Shown piece by piece: positions 10,486-21,600 of a stretch of 64,000 nt of DNA. A model generated the notes under the pieces. It was not told where the DNA came from. It saw only the letters and a list, made by a program, of their open reading frames with translations, and searched no databases. Position 1 is the stretch's first letter. Every line of letters starts with the position of its first letter. Source of the DNA: Spirometra erinaceieuropaei (Eukaryota > Platyhelminthes > Cestoda > Diphyllobothriidea > Diphyllobothriidae); contig CACRXP010000147.1 of the NCBI GenBank assembly GCA_902702965.1, forward strand, positions 168,852 through 232,851. Reading direction: 5' to 3'. The position numbers and the translations under genes were made by a program.

Positions 10486-11186
10486 GCGGCACTGGTGGCT
10501 CCCGAAGTCCCTCTCGCCTTATGGACGAACGCTATCGGGAAAGACGACGTCGCAACAATGAGGCTGTTCGTCGCTGTCGGGAGAATAAACGTGCCAGAAT
10601 CAACATGCGAGACGAGGTAACGGACAAGCTTCAGAATGAAAATCAGAGTCTACGCAACGAGTTGAGTGGACTCAGCAGTGAGGTCCAGGCCCTGAGACAG
10701 CTGTTATCCTCAACAACAACAGCAGCAGTGGCTGCAGCAGCGGCGGCGACGGCCAACGGAGTCACTTCTCCCACTGCTGCTGCTGCTACTACCGAGAACC
10801 CTGCTACAAGGGCTGGCGAAAAGGACCTGACTTCGACTGGTCCTGAGGTGGTGGTGACTGAGAGAGAAGGCAGAGTGACGGCGACGACGACGACGACGAC
10901 TACAACGAATGAAGCGTTGAGCAGCCAGACTGAGGAGCTCTGGACTCCTCCCGCCTGCGCTTCGCTTGAAACCGCCAAGTATGCCTGGCCCAAGAAGGGT
11001 CTTCCACGGCTGCACTGCAGGCGACGTCTCACTGCACCTCCCTACCACGAGTCCCTCCCCAACACCGAGGACCTTCAACCGCCGTCGTCACCATTGCCGC
11101 CACAAACACCGCCTCAGAGTACAGCACCGACGCCTCCAGCTGCCCTTACGGAGATGATGCGGGAAGCACCGATTTTGCAGCACTGA
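10486..11186 (+). CDS. C/EBP-type bZIP transcription factor, coding exon 2 (DNA-binding domain)
   Basis: This exon completes a predicted 423-aa nuclear DNA-binding protein. The basic region (about residues 205-226) reads DERYRERRRRNNEAVRRCRE and contains the bZIP signature N-x-x-A-V-x-x-C-R, with invariant Asn214 and Arg222. The leucine zipper follows with leucines at 239, 246, 253 and 260, exactly seven apart. The Asn-Asn-x-Ala-Val arrangement is typical of the C/EBP family, and the NNEAV form resembles C/EBP-gamma and insect Irbp18 rather than the PAR group, which usually has Ala-Ala. Such proteins bind ATTGCGCAAT-like sites as homo- or heterodimers. The C-terminal part is Ala/Thr-rich, then Pro-rich, without a known domain. 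The stop at 11184-11186 is followed 75 bp later by AATAAA. Subfamily assignment rests on reading alone; a flatworm-specific bZIP branch is the main alternative. Confidence 0.88.
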
Positions 11187-11261
11187 AGCGCCGCCCCACA
11201 CGCCTGCGCCTTCCGCTTTTGTCCGGAATTCTGCCCGAGCCGAGTACAAAATAAGTCAAAT

Positions 11262-11267
11262 AATAAA
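11262..11267 (+). terminator. Polyadenylation signal of the bZIP gene
   Basis: AATAAA lies 75 bp after the stop codon and is followed by a TG/T-rich stretch. Confidence 0.75.
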
Positions 11268-12078
11268 GGCTACTTTATATTGATGTAAGTAGCATGTTTT
11301 GCGACGTGTGAAAAAAGCGTCTGCGGTGAGCGCCAAGAGTTAACCCCTAGCACTGCGGCTGGTGGTAGGGTAGGGAACCCTGCCCGCCGCAATGTTTCGC
11401 GGTTGGGCCTCTCATCCTGATTAGCACCGCGATCTGCTCAGACTCCCCCTATAACCCGATTTTTTTTACGATAACGCTCAATACCGCTAACCGGCCTCCT
11501 TTAAACGCGTTGCATCCTTCCTTTTCTCTTCCTTATCCTCTCCCTCGTCCTCTACGCAACTTTTCTAAAAAATTTGAATCAGTTTTGTACTGCTCGACAA
11601 TGGCGCATTTCCCCTACCAGGCACCTCAACTTTTAATACTTGCGAATTTTGCTATAAACTTTGCATATTTGACAGTTTATTTTGTTCAGAATTTTTTACC
11701 TACTGTACGTTTAAGTAAAAAATTGCCGGCATGTGTTCCGGCAGCATTTCTCCCTGGTTTCTGTCACTGTTCCTGGACTGGAAAATTTTGGATGGGAGGT
11801 GGCCACGCGGCCGCTATCTAAAAAGCCGCTAATAGAATTTACACGAACGCAGCCTTCATCGATGTACGTCCGGCTTGCGGAGCGGGGTCGGGGTGTTTCC
11901 TCCTATTTCGATGGATTGAGCCATAGGTGGCCTCTAGTCTCCATGAGCATCGGGCTCAGTTTCGAACCGGAAGAGAAGAAGTGGGACGCCGGTTGGGAGG
12001 ATGTTGTATTCTGTAGAGAACTACTAGGCAAGAGATTGGTACGGGTTGGCAGTCGGACGAGGGCACGTCCGACGTCCA
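11268..12078. other. Intergenic sequence
   Basis: I see no gene here. Two overlapping plus-strand frames of 103 and 117 codons show no recognisable domain. Confidence 0.5.
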
Positions 12079-12886
12079 TACAGTAGGTGGGCTAACTCAT
12101 AAAATGTCAACCGGAATGCGTCTTCGTTTCGAAAAAAATAATTAAATAGGGTTGTAAAATTAATCAGCATTCAGCGCAACGTTATAATAATTCAGTTACC
12201 TCAGGATGCCGGCTATCGAACTAACTTCTTTCTGGCTGCATGCCAAAACTACACTCTGTAAAAAGTGGCTGCTCAAGTAGCATGCGTTTTAAATTTATTT
12301 TCGATGCCATTGGAAATTCAACTATATTGCATGGAAAACATGCAGAAAAGTAATTATTCTCTTGCTCATTCGGTAGACAATTATGTTTTCCAACTTTATA
12401 CTCGAAAGAACGGTATAATTCGATTTCCAAGAACTTTTCAAATTCCCGTATAAACTTGGAATACGGCCCGCTGTTACACTTTTATTCAGCATTTGAAAAC
12501 TACAAGCCGTAAATTTTCCGCGTAGGGAAAACCGTACATTACGGTATTGAGAGGAGACCATGAAACTTTTTCGAAACCAAACTCTACTCTTTTTTCGAGC
12601 ATAAAACTGGAGGAAGACGCAATTTTCTACCGAATGAGCGAAAAAATGAATATTTTTATGCATGTTTCTATGAAATATAGTTGACTTTTCAATTGTAACA
12701 TGGAATATTCGCTGAACTTAGACAATCCAAAGATCCCTAGGCGTTAAAGAAACTTAATGGATTCCTAAAGTTTGACACCAGACTTGCGGAGGCGCATATG
12801 ACGACAAAATTCTTATCAGGATGTATTGACAGGGGTGAATATCCGAAACACTATTAGAAAACCTTACGAAGGAACTATATTGACGC

Positions 12887-15230
12887 TACTTCAGCCGCAC
12901 TAAGACGACATGCAGAAAGTTACCTTGAGACAGTTAGCGCCGTAATTTGGGAACTCCAACGTAATTTGTGCCAGAGAGCAGCGGCCCTGGACCGTCTTGA
13001 GAACTGCGAGAGACTGGCGTTTGAAAACTACGTGCAAACTGTCAGAAGTAAAAGAATCGAGGCCACGTGGACTTAGCTCCTACGAAGTGTCCAACCAGTG
13101 AAGGCTCAGACGGCCCTTCTGAATAATCCGGAACGGTACGTTCATAACTATTCCTCAGTACAGCTTGACAAAACTCTCATAGAGGTACTGTCTCTTGGTC
13201 CTAAGTTTTGCAATGCACGGCGGATGCCGAAGCAGCTAGCGTTAGAAGTCCAGTTCGAAAGTCTATTCAGTTATACTGCCGATCTAAAATCTAGAGGGCC
13301 TAGAGAAGTTGACTATCTGAGGTCGACTATGATGAATTGCTGTCAACAGTACTTAAGGAAGGCTTCAAAAAACAAAGGTCCCTTAAGAAGGGCCCATCTC
13401 GATAGCCTCAGCGAACTTCGTGAAAACGAAAAAAATATGCTAACCAGGCCGGACAAGGGTCCAGGAGTTGTACTGATTGATAAAAAAGAGTGCGTAGAAA
13501 AAGTAGAAGCAATCTTGTCGGATCGTACCAAATTCTCGAAATCCGAGACAGACAGGGACCGCACCGAGGCCGTTGAAGGTCAACTGACGGCTGTCCTCAA
13601 AGTTCTCCACAAAGAAGGTCATTTATCTGACAAAGAATATGAACGACTAAGACCAGTGGGCACGGCCATACCCAGAATGTACAGCCTCCCGAAAATTCAC
13701 AAACTCGGGCTCCCCCTATGTCCAATCCTGGATATGAGGAATTCGCCCTATCACACCATAGCAAAATGGCTAGTCGAAAAGCTTAAACCGCTGCAAAGCC
13801 ATCTGTACCCCCTAAGCCTGAGGGGCTCCTTCGAGTTTGTCGAGGCGATCAAGGATATTAACGTTGACGGACGGAGGATGCTATCATTAGACGTAGTATC
13901 ACAGTTTACTAATGTTCCCCGTAGCCGAAACAATAAATTACCTTTGTGACTTTATCCGCGACAAGAGCTACCCGTTAGGCATGCCGTTGGAGACGCTAAA
14001 AGAATTACTGACACGATGCACGAAAAACGTCCTGTTTCTCCGCAATGGTCAACTGTACAGGCAAATAGACGGCGTAGCGATGAGCTCACCGCTCGACCGG
14101 TTCCTCGCTAATGTCTTCATGGACAAAGTCGAGATGACAAGTTTACAGGACACTATTACTGACCTCAACTTCTACGGTCGGTACGTGGACGATATGTTTT
14201 GCCTGACGGATGTTTCCATCGACACAGACGTCCTGCTTCAAAAATTCAACAATTCACATCCCTCGCTAACCTTCTCTGTAGAGTTTGAGGCAGACAATGA
14301 AATCGTGTTCCTCGATGTTCTTCTGCACAGACAAGAAGATGGGTCTATCCAACGTACGGTGTTCCGAAAGAAAACCTGGACGGGACAATACATTAATTTT
14401 CACAGTTTTGTTCCCCTAAATACTTAAACGCAATTTGGTCCAGGGATTGGCAGCTAGAGCGCGACGTATCTGCTCTCCTGAGACTGTGGAGGCAGAACTT
14501 CAGCAGCTGCGGGATACACTCCACGAAAATGGATACCCAGAAAGATTTATCCTCCGAAATATAGGGGAGCGCACTGCAAAGCCTACCATGACAACTGCAG
14601 AAAAAAGGACTTATTTATAAGACTGCCTTTTCAAGGGGACGCAGCAAGTGACCTGATAAGAAGACGTCTGAAGACAGCGATCACTAGCGCTTTCCCGCGG
14701 CGAACTTACGTGTACGTTTCACGAAGTCTCCCCTTCTACGCTTGGGAGATAAAGATCGACTCCCGTTGCAGGCCATATCGATGTGTATTTACTCATTCAC
14801 TTCCTCCTGTGGAGCGGGATACATTAGTCGTACAACGAGGCGTCTGAAAAGGAGAGTACGGGAACACATACCGATCTGGCTAGGCAGAGGTGAAAAGAAA
14901 TCGATCTCAAGTTCTATTCTCGCACATCTTGTCGATACTAATCACTGAGTCTATGCTGAAGAAGCCTTTCAGGTTGTCTACCGGACACCAGCAAGCTTAT
15001 ACAGAGGCCTACGCCAACGGGTGCTAGCTACAGCCGAGGCAGTGGCTATACGGCTAGCCAATTCAGTGCCATGCTGTCAGAAGACTCTGACACAGGCGCT
15101 CTGTCTTCCGTGGCCAACGCCGATCCCAACGTCGTCCCAACCTCCTGATGGCAATGGTGTGTGCACAACGTACCCGACGTACAAACATTACTCACAGCCT
15201 ATGTCCCCCCTCGCCCCCTTGACCCAATGA
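12887..15230 (+). pseudogene. PLE1 reverse transcriptase with GIY-YIG endonuclease, decayed
   Basis: Penelope-like elements encode one protein with an RT related to telomerase RT and a C-terminal GIY-YIG nuclease. Here the frame is readable from about 12887. It has an in-frame TAG near 13075, runs to about 13910 (LTRPDKGPGVVLIDK; RPVGTAIPRMYSLPKIHK; ILDMRNSPYH), shifts frame at about 13912, and continues through FTNVP/VAETINYLCDF to the RT catalytic motif FYGRYVDDMFCL near 14175-14210. It shifts again near 14427 and 14620. The nuclease part CIYSFTSSCGAGYISRTTRR near 14770-14845 keeps the Y...GYI...R...EH pattern. At least one stop and three frameshifts mean no protein is made. Closest relative in the window is the PLE at 19505-21637. 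Confidence 0.9.
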
Positions 15231-15356
15231 CCACGACACGCCGACCACGCCATAGCACGTCCCGTCATGCAAGTGGCGTGGGAACGATGGGTGTTACTAG
15301 TCCCTGAATAACTTATAAGCCCTGTAACTTCGCATAATTTAAACTTCTAGGTAACC

Positions 15357-15402
15357 GTTTTGGCCTGATGAAAAGTTACCGAAAACACGTGTTTGCCAAA
15401 TT
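15357..15402 (+). ncRNA. Hammerhead-ribozyme-like motif, 3' end of PLE1
   Basis: The core CTGATGA at 15365-15371 and CGAAA at 15380-15384 are correctly ordered. The outer strands TTTTGGC (15358-15364) and GCCAAA (15395-15400) pair as stem I. The AACACGTGTT palindrome (15383-15392) could form a minimal stem III, placing the cleavage site just before G15395. The 9-nt segment between the cores does not pair well, so stem II is decayed. Hammerheads in PLE terminal repeats are known; activity of this copy is doubtful. Confidence 0.6.
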
Positions 15403-15669
15403 GACTTTTCAAATATAATTGAATTTCTAAATGCATTGAAAATCAATGATAAAATGCATGCTAATGAAATAGTCATTTTTACGGAGTATAGTTTTTGCAT
15501 GTAGCCGGAACGAAATTAATTCGAAAGCCGACATCCTGAGGTAACTGAATTATCATAGAATCGTGTTGCAGACTGACTAGTTTTACAACCCTACTTAATT
15601 AGTCTTTTCGAGACGAAAACGCATTTTGGAATTTCGGTTGACATTTCACGAGTTAGCCCACCTACTCTA

Positions 15670-16538
15670 TCGTGCTCACAGCAAGGGACACGGGGAATTT
15701 AGTTGAAGTCGGGGGGGAGGGGGGGAGGAATTTGTGATGATTGAGCTCAGCTGCGTCTAGTAGTTGCGTGTCTGTGTCACGTCGGGCTGAGCCATAATGA
15801 GACCCTAGCCATTGCGACCTTTAGGCTCCAGCTGCGAGTGTAGTGCATTCTGTACAGAATAGCTGGAGAAGGGATTGGAGAGAGAACTGGCAGCCGGACT
15901 AGGATACGTCCGGCTCCGGGAGAGCGGCCTCCCGAGTGTGAGACAGCGGCAGAGTCGTCCGGTGCGTTCAGCGAGGTCATGTCTGAGTCAGCCTCAAAGA
16001 TGATTGGCCAGTTTGGGCAGCTGGTATTGCCCGAGAACCAGACTGCAATCAGTGCGCACGTACAAGCAGTCGTGGTAGGGTTCAGCGTTGCAAAATGCGC
16101 CCCGAGTTGGGCCATTACAGTCCTGCCTGGAAGCTCCCGCCGCCAAGTTTTACCTGTAACCAGATCAGATCGGTGAAGGCCACCATTCCTGGTCGCAGAG
16201 GGCGGCGCATGACTGAAACGTATGTAACACATCCCTGACATTTAATGAAAATTTCCCTATCAAACTACGCAAATGACTGTGATTTATGCTTACTTTATAT
16301 AATTGCACCAAAAATTTCATATGCACATTGAAAAGACCGCCTGCCGCACCCGCAGTCCGCACTGAAAAAGTATTTTCCGTAAAAACATGTTACTGGTAAA
16401 CTTTTAGTAAGATATTCATTGATTATTCATATTGTGGTAGGGGCGCTCACCGATCGTTCATACGGAACTCACTGATTCCGTTGTGCCTTAAGGGCTCTCT
16501 CTCGAGCCCAACCAGCAGCCGCACAGCGGCGCATGATA
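15670..16538. other. Unassigned sequence with a dispersed repeat
   Basis: I see no gene. A block at 16162-16210 (GATCGGTGAAGGCCACCATT, then CCTGGTCGCAGAGGGCGGCG) recurs at 16887-16935 on the same strand with several changes, on the other side of the foldback SINE. The 154-codon minus-strand frame at 15777-16241 has no domain. Confidence 0.5.
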
Positions 16539-16815
16539 TATAGGCAGAATGGTATTACCGACAAAGACAAGGGGGACTGGAATGGCCATTTCTGGCTTAT
16601 TAGCCGTCGTCAGCCAGCCATACCCAAGCCCGAAGTGTGGAACACCCGAGCCTCGAACTCGCGACCTGTTGGTTTAGAAGTCCACGCCTCTACCCACCGG
16701 GCTACGAGCCCGTTGCCCTGTCGGTCTTGGGTATGGCTGGCTGACGACGGCTAATAAGCCAGAAATGGCCATTCCCGTCTCCCTTGTCTTTGTCGGTAAT
16801 ACCATTCTGCCTATA
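16539..16815. mobile_element. Foldback SINE with tRNA-like centre
   Basis: Two 90-bp arms, 16539-16628 and 16726-16815, are near-identical inverted copies (TATAGGCAGAATGGTATTAC through CCATACCCAAG). They enclose a 97-bp spacer with a tRNA-like sequence on the minus strand. Single arms occur at 393-470, 39780-39805, 49010-49100, 51535-51600, 52025-52115 and near 62940, so the arm is the body of a dispersed SINE family. Here two bodies share one head, head-to-head. Confidence 0.85.
16645..16711 (-). tRNA. tRNA-like SINE head
   Basis: The minus strand shows GGGCTCGTAGCCCGGTGGGT as the 5' acceptor and D-arm (A-box), an anticodon-like loop CTTCTAA between TGG and CCA, and CGAGTTCGAGGCTCG as the T-arm (B-box). 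The 3' acceptor strand is missing, which fits a SINE promoter rather than a tRNA gene. The loop would read TCT (Arg type), but the anticodon stem is imperfect. Confidence 0.55.
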
Positions 16816-17342
16816 TTCATATTGTGTTTGTCGTTTTCAATAGGGTCATCAAGGACATTGCCTATTACCCTAAAATACACTAAAAAAGACCGGTGAAGGC
16901 CGCCTTTCCTGATCGCAGACGACGGCGTATGACTGGTAAGCCCAGCTACGAAGGAGACCTGGGTCAGAGCTTCGGGTATAACCTGCCTGGGACCGCGAGT
17001 ACGGCGTCAGCACTAACCAGGATCACCTGGATTTATGGGGCCTGCTTGCGGGTTGCGGTCCGCTGACTATTGTGTGTAGCCGCATCCGGCACTTTATGGC
17101 ACACGGGGGGAGGGGGCTGTCCATAATTACTAAATAGACGCCCTGGATGTAATTATCACCGTGCTGTGGTCGTATAAGGCACATATAAACATTTTAAAAT
17201 AAAACGAATGAGTGGCGCCCAATGGTCGTGTTGTATAAGCCGTCATGATGATCTGCTTTCAGTGTGCTTCTCGCAATGCATGCGCTAAAGGAAGATTGTT
17301 TGGCTGTAACATTTTCGTTTCATTCCATGAACGATCCGTACC
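16816..17342. other. Unassigned spacer between two elements
   Basis: Apart from the repeat block at 16887-16935 I see nothing here that I can name. Confidence 0.4.
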
Positions 17343-17344
17343 TA

Positions 17345-18320
17345 CAGTAGGTGGGCTAATTCATGAAATGTCAACCGAAATTCCGAAATGCGTTTTCGTT
17401 TCGAAAAGATTAAGTAAGTAGGGTTGTAAAACTGGTCAGCCTGCAACATAATTCTATAATACCTCAGTTACCTCAGGATGCCGACTTTCGAATGAACTAC
17501 CTTCCGGCCTCACGCAAAAACTATACTCTGCAAAAATGACTATTTAAGTAGCATGCGTTTTTCTCATTGATTTTCGGCGCCCTTAAAAGTCTAATTATAT
17601 TTCGTAGAGAACACGTGTAAAAATATTTATTCTTTTGCTTATTCGGTAGAAAATTACACCTTTTCCAATTTTGTACTCGAAGGATGAGTATAATTCGCTT
17701 TTCAATAACTTTACCGATTCCCGAATAATTTTGAACCCGACTTGTCCTTACCCTTGCATTCAGGGTTTCCAAACCACAAGCCGTGTATTTTTCGCGTACG
17801 AAAAACCATACAGTTCTTTACGGTATTAAGAGGAAAGTATGTGGAATTCATAAACAGTGGATTTGAGCCTTTTTTAAAGCCACGCTGGTAAATGCAGAGG
17901 CATGACGTTTTATGAACGGCCATTTCACGGTATTAAAAAATCTCATAATTAGAAACTTTTTAAAACCAAATTATACTCATCCTTCGAGTATAAACTTGGA
18001 AGAAGACGCAATTTTCTACCGAATAAGTAAAATAATAAATATTTTGTGCGTGTTTTCCATGAAATATAGTTGAATTTTTAGGGGCATCAAAAATCAATGA
18101 GCAAAATGCATGCTACGGAAGAAGTCCTTCTTTACGGAGTGTGGTTTTTACATGCAGCCGAAAATAAGTTCTTTCGAAAGCCGACACCCTGAGGTAACTG
18201 GATCATTATAGATTTATGCTGTATGATGATTAGTTTTACAAACCTACTTAATTAATCTTTTCGAAACGAAAATGCATTTCGAAATTTCGGTTGACATTTC
18301 ATGAGTTAGCCCACCTACTG
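17345..18320. mobile_element. TA-flanked foldback element, copy c (complete)
   Basis: This 976-bp element is flanked by TA (17343-17344, 18321-18322). Its ends CAGTAGGTGGGCTAATTCAT and ATGAGTTAGCCCACCTACTG are inverted copies. Pairing continues for hundreds of bases (GTAGGGTTGTAAAACTGGTC against the 18222-18240 segment), so most of the element would fold on itself. No ORF of significance. It is the best reference copy together with 60623-61597. TA duplications suggest Tc1/mariner-type mobilisation, which is inference. Confidence 0.9.
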
Positions 18321-18322
18321 TA

Positions 18323-18688
18323 TGTCGAACTATAATACCCGCTTGGCCTCGAGGATTACCTCGAAGCTTTATCCGGACAGTTATCAGTCCGTCCGAGTCC
18401 GCCTGAGGTCGTATCGGCATTGTATCGCCAGCTGAACTAGATGGCTGAGGGAGTGTGGTAGATGCTGCGAAAGGTGTGTCTGTAAACTAACTCGCGCCCA
18501 AGCCGCCGTTGCTACGCCCACTCCATAGGATATCGCACTTAACAACCGGACTGTCACTTATCGGTCACCTCCAAAAGGTCACACCCATTAGTGCCCACTG
18601 TTCTGCCGACATTTATGCCAGTTACGCAGGGGTGTTTTTCCGCTTTGGCATGGTTTCCTTGGGTTCTTGAGAGGGCTTAGACCGCACT
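18323..18688. other. Intergenic spacer
   Basis: I see no gene or repeat family in this stretch. Confidence 0.5.
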
Positions 18689-19513
18689 TACAGTAGATGT
18701 GCAAACCCATGAAGTGTTAACCGAAATTCGGAAACGCTTTTTCGTTCCGAAAAGACTACTTAGGTGTGGTTTTGAAATTGATCGTCATGCAGCAGTTACT
18801 TCAAGGTGTCGCTTTCAAACGAAGTCCTTTTCGGCCGTCGGAAAAATTACACTCTGTAATAAATGACTACTTACCTAACATGAAATCTCCTCATGGATTT
18901 TCAATGTTCTTATAAATTCGAACAGAAAATATACATAAAAGTATTCATTCTTTTACTCACTTGGTAGGAAATTACGTCTTCTTCGAATTTTATGCTTGAA
19001 GGAAGGCTATAATTCGGTGTTGAAAAGTTTCTAATTATGAGATTTTTAAGGCTGTGAAATGCCAGTTCATAAAACATAGTGTTTTTGCATTTGCTACTGT
19101 TGCTTGTAAAGTTTACAATATGCTCAAATCCACTGATGCATCTTATGAACTCCTATACGGTCTCCTCTTAATACCGTAGAGAAGTGCATGATCTTCCATA
19201 CACGGAAAATATAAAGCTTGTAGTTTGGAAGCCCTGAATGCAAGCGTAATCCTATGTCGGTTCCAAAATTATTCGGGGATTGAAAAGTTTTTTTAAGACC
19301 GGGTTATACCCTTCCCTCAAGCAGGAAATTTGAAGAAGACGTAATTTTCTACAAAGTGAGCAAAAGAATGAATATTCCTATATATGTTTTCCACGAAATG
19401 TATTTGAATCTCTAGAGACATTTAAAATCAGTGAGAAGATTTCATACTACTCAAGTAATCATTCTTACCAAGTGCAATTTTTGCAGATGGTCAAAAAGAA
19501 GTTCAAAAGGCAA

Positions 19514-19556
19514 TTTGGCGAGCATACGTTTGCTTTCGATAAATTCTCTTCAGGCC
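19514..19556 (-). ncRNA. Hammerhead-ribozyme-like motif, 3' end of PLE2
   Basis: On the minus strand CTGAAGA (19553-19547) fits the CTGANGA core and GAAA lies at 19537-19534. The 9-nt segment between can form a two-base stem II (GA/TC). AGCA and TGCT form stem III with an AACGTA loop, followed by C and then GCC, which pairs with GGC before the core as stem I. Predicted cleavage is between 19520 and 19519. Confidence 0.6.
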
Positions 19557-19689
19557 TGTACATTTATATGGCTATTGAAGTAATGAATGCACAAGATACG
19601 GGTAGACAGGGGAGGGTAGGGGAGGGGGAGGGTGAGACACCATAATTCCAGTCGGCGCCAGGGGGGAAGGTGGGTCCCGGCGAATGCAG

Positions 19690-21600
19690 TTACATGCGGG
19701 TGTCTGGCTTGGTGGCTTTGGCCCATGGTAACTGTGGGGCCTGCACGAAATTCTTCTGCGCGCATAGGACCGGCCGGCGTAGCCTAATTGCAGCCGCCTC
19801 TGCCGTTGCCAACAAGCGCTGCCCAAGCAGTTTTGGATAGCTTGATGGGACCTTGTAGATCACTCTGAAGGCCTCTGTGGCGTCTACACGGTGGCCTGTG
19901 TCTACCATGTGCGCGAGGATCGAGCTGTTGATGTTCTTAATTTGTCCCTTTCCTAACCATGCCGGGAGATGTTCTTTCATTCTTTTGGATAAACGCCGGC
20001 TCGTGCGACCAATATATTCTGCCCCACAGGAGCAGGTGAAGGAGTAGATACACATAGAGGTGGTCTGAGCTGGTAATTTGTCCTTGCCCTCTCCGTATAG
20101 GATGGGACTGGTGGAGAACAATACACGGGTGTCAGCTGCTGGAAAGGTCTGTGCTACAGCTTGGGTTAGGCGTCTTCTCAGAAGTTCACTTGGTGCATCC
20201 CCTTGAAATGGGACCCTGATAAAGAGCCTTTTCTTTCCCGCCGTCAGCATCGGGGGCTTTTGCGGTCTTTCGGTCATGTTCTTAGCGATGAATCGGTCAG
20301 GATACCCGTTTTGGCGAAATAGGTTTTCGATGATCTTAAGCTCTTTCTCAACGCTATCGGCTGAGCAGATTCTTCTCACTCTTTCTGTCAAACAGCGGAC
20401 TAAATTACGTTTAACGTTTAGCGGTACGAAACTCCCAAAATGGGTGTATTGTCCGGACCACGTTTTCTTACGATAAACGCTACGTCGAATGCTGTCGTCA
20501 GGTCTTCTACTCAGAAGCACATCCAGAAAGGGAAGTGAACCGGCCTGTTCTTCTTCCAGAGTGAATTTTATTGATGGGTGCGCTCGATTTATGTCATCCA
20601 GTAGAATTGAGATGTCGCTTAGTTTCGGTGCAATCGCGAATATATCATCCACGTATCGCCCATAGTATCTTAGACCGTTGATCTGGTGACGTAACTGGAC
20701 AGCTTCTAATATTCCCATGAAGATATTCGCCAAAAGCGGGCCAAGGGGCGAGCCCATTGCTACGCCGTCCATCTGCCTATATAGATTGTTGTCGAATAGG
20801 AACTGTACGTTCAAGGTACACCTCAATAACAATTCCTTGAGGGCATTTACTGGCAGTCCTATATCCTGTTGATTGTCGGCAATGAAGTCACAAATGTAGT
20901 TGACCGTTTCCATTACCGGTACGTTCGTAAAAAGAGACGAGACATCTAACGAAAACATAACCATTTCGTTCAGATCAAAGTCTTTCACGCCGTTAATGAA
21001 TTCAAAAGTATCTCGATAGCTATGTGGCGCTAGTTGATATTGCAGAGGTTTAAGTTTCTCCGCCAGCCATTTCGCTATTGCATGGTACGGCGAGTTTCTC
21101 ATATCGAGGATTGGGCGAACCGGTACGCCATCTTTGTGGATCTTCGGCAAACCATATAATCGAGGTATATGCGTACCGACGGGTCGGAGGCGCTCTACGT
21201 CGTGTTCGCTTATTCAACCATCCGCCTGAAGTCTTTTCAAGCAGTCAGTCAGTTGTGCTTCAATCTCGTCTGTACGGTCCTTCTCCTTCTCTGTCTTTCG
21301 GAACTTTGTCTGATCCGACAGAATTGACTGTATTTTCGTAATATAGTCTACCCTGTCCATCAAAACAACGCCGGTTCCCTTATCTGGCCTAGTTATCAGA
21401 ACGTCTTTGTTCTGCCGGAGCTGCTTTAACTTCTCAATGTGTGACTTTGTCAGCAAGCCCCGATATGTCTGACGACTGTTCAGGTATTGGTAAGAGCAAT
21501 TGACTAACGTAGACTTAAGATGTTGTACGCGCTTCAATAGCCATATAAATGTACAGGCCTGAAGAGAATTTATCGAAAGCAAACGTATGCTCGCCAAATT
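19690..21600 (-). pseudogene. PLE2 reverse transcriptase with GIY-YIG endonuclease, one in-frame stop
   Basis: The minus-strand frame runs from the truncation point to the stop at 19690 without frameshift. The only break is TGA near 21214, after DCLKRLQADG and before ISEHDVERLRPVG. RT blocks in order: LITRPDKGTGVVLMD (template-contact region), RPVGTHIPRLYGLPKIHKDG, ILDMRNSPYHAIAKWL, MVMFSLDVSSLFTNVP (motif A), MDGVAMGSPLGPLLANIFM (motif B), and YYGRYVDDIFAI (motif C, catalytic YVDD), then LPFLDVLL. The C-terminal GIY-YIG nuclease shows CIYSFTCSCGAEYIGRTSRR and a KEHLPAWL segment. The roughly 640 codons lack the N-terminus expected of a full PLE protein. Codon-level integrity suggests a young insertion compared with PLE1. 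A recoded or suppressed stop is possible but unsupported. Confidence 0.93.
21556..21598 (+). ncRNA. Second, inverted copy of the PLE2 hammerhead-like motif
   Basis: It is identical to the motif at 19514-19556 but on the plus strand, inside the 79-bp inverted repeat: CTGAAGA at 21559-21565, GAAA at 21575-21578, predicted cleavage after 21592. Transcripts of either strand across PLE2 could therefore contain one motif. Confidence 0.55.

Larger units (their letters stand above)
12685..15412 (+). mobile_element. Penelope-like retroelement PLE1
   Basis: A 2.73 kb insertion inside foldback copy b. It is flanked by a 10-bp duplication with one mismatch (ATATAGTTGA at 12675-12684, ATATAATTGA at 15413-15422). 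The two ends share TTGACTTTTCAA, as expected when the 3' terminal repeat runs into the start of the next unit. It carries a decayed RT plus GIY-YIG gene and a hammerhead-like motif near the 3' end. Confidence 0.85.
12081..15667. mobile_element. TA-flanked foldback element, copy b, split by a PLE
   Basis: The left terminus CAGTAGGTGGGCTAACTCAT follows TA at 12079-12080. The right terminus (ACGAGTTAGCCCACCTACTC) is followed by TA at 15668-15669 with one changed base. The left (12081-12684) and right (15413-15667) parts are collinear with the uninterrupted copy at 17345-18320. The gap is filled by the PLE at 12685-15412. Confidence 0.85.

Noticed and set aside
13098..15230. Host gene encoding a telomerase-like RT
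   Set aside because: The YVDD motif plus GIY-YIG nuclease, the target duplication and decay show a Penelope-like element, not host telomerase.
15777..16241. 154-codon minus-strand frame
   Set aside because: No domain; it overlaps a dispersed repeat block that recurs at 16887-16935 without the frame.
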